Shown one piece after another: positions 63,732 to 64,000 of a stretch of DNA of 64,000 bases. The notes beneath the pieces were generated by a model. That model was not told where the DNA came from. It worked only from the letters and a program-made list of their open reading frames with translations, and did no database searches. This DNA comes from Geobacter sp. (lineage in GTDB: Bacteria; Desulfobacterota; Desulfuromonadia; Geobacterales; Pseudopelobacteraceae), in assembly GCA_009684515.1 (NCBI GenBank), contig WKKS01000001.1, positions 372,001 to 436,000 on the forward strand, in the 5' to 3' direction. The position numbers and the translations under genes were made by a program. Every line of letters begins with the position of its first letter. Position 1 is the stretch's first letter.

Positions 63732-64000
63732 AATTTCCTCAACTCCCGTTCTTCGGCAATCATCCGTTCAAGCCCATCCTTTAACAAAATGCCGGGCGAC
63801 CATCCCAGAGCGCGCAGGCTTTCCGTATCAACTTTCGTTTCCATCGCTTCATGCTCCCGGTAAGGCAATGCCCCGAAATCAAGCTGCGTTCCTGAGTTAC
63901 CGGTAATGGCTTTAATCATCTCGACGCAGCTTCTGACAGTCACAGTCACACCGGTCCCGGCCTGATACTGATAGTATCCCGGCCTGATTGCGGCAGTTCC
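63728..64000 (-). CDS. NAD-dependent epimerase/dehydratase, C-terminal part only (runs off the window)
   Basis: At least 91 codons stay open to the window edge. The visible segment ([18 protein letters not shown], then [11 protein letters not shown] and [20 protein letters not shown]) is the usual C-terminal end of extended-SDR sugar-nucleotide enzymes such as dehydratases or CDP-abequose synthase. The N terminus lies beyond position 64000, so the exact family cannot be fixed. Its stop overlaps the next start (ATGA). Confidence 0.78.
   Translation of the reverse strand, partial: GTAAIRPGYYQYQAGTGVTVTVRSCVEMIKAITGNSGTQLDFGALPYREHEAMETKVDTESLRALGWSPGILLKDGLERMIAEERELRKL

Overview
The window reads as chromosomal DNA from a Geobacter-like anaerobic deltaproteobacterium (order Geobacterales, placement inferred). 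Pointers are an aldehyde:ferredoxin oxidoreductase, a cytoplasmic Mvh/Hdr-type NiFe hydrogenase, very many histidine kinases and GGDEF proteins, a c-type-heme sensor, sigma-54 control of a chemotaxis operon, and a SAM-I riboswitch in front of tandem trans-sulfuration enzymes. No rRNA, tRNA, CRISPR array, insertion sequence or prophage was recognised. Coding density is high and genes often overlap by 1-11 bases.

Region 1 (1-12914), mostly plus strand: aldehyde oxidation pair (AOR and an aldehyde dehydrogenase); a response-regulator diguanylate cyclase; a SAM riboswitch controlling two PLP trans-sulfuration enzymes; an HDOD-ThiF-MnmA unit joined by 4-base overlaps; a minus-strand helical-repeat protein; and a DUF4139-type exported protein.

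Region 2 (12879-24203), minus strand: a group 3 hydrogenase unit. The order of transcription is heme-c diguanylate cyclase, small subunit mvhG, a 1213-residue hybrid kinase, a response-regulator diguanylate cyclase, large subunit mvhA, maturation protease, hdrA, mvhD. Signalling genes therefore sit between the two catalytic subunits, and one diguanylate cyclase shares a 4-base overlap with mvhA.

Region 3 (24298-33986), minus strand: a hybrid kinase with a Cys-rich N terminus, tusA, a Cache/PAS/GAF hybrid kinase, a REC-PAS-GGDEF-EAL protein with a degenerate GGDEF, a stand-alone receiver and a soluble kinase.

Region 4 (34021-50711), minus strand: a chemotaxis block of STAS, cheA, cheW, MCP, cheR, cheD, cheB, kinase, receiver, stand-alone CheB esterase, divergent MCP-like protein and cheY, then a separate MCP gene. 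The long operon and the separate MCP each have a -24/-12 sigma-54 promoter. Both also have the same putative activator half-site exactly 151 bases upstream of the promoter. An NtrC-type activator gene lies directly upstream of the operon.

Region 5 (50835-53456): ppiC, and divergently a CheY plus a CheX-like phosphatase carrying four 29-residue repeats that resemble the c-di-GMP-binding MshEN motif.

Region 6 (53481-64000), minus strand: an O-antigen/surface-polysaccharide cluster with an incomplete epimerase at the window edge, CDP-tyvelose-type epimerase, Wzx flippase, two GT2 and one GT4 glycosyltransferases, two paralogous methyltransferases, a YfhO-type membrane protein, and a TrmN6-like methyltransferase.

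Taken together, the window is dominated by sensing and signalling, with c-di-GMP and chemotaxis hardware closely interleaved with hydrogen metabolism. The best candidates for something undescribed are the hydrogenase/c-di-GMP interleaving, the CheX with MshEN-like repeats, and the two co-phased sigma-54 promoters.
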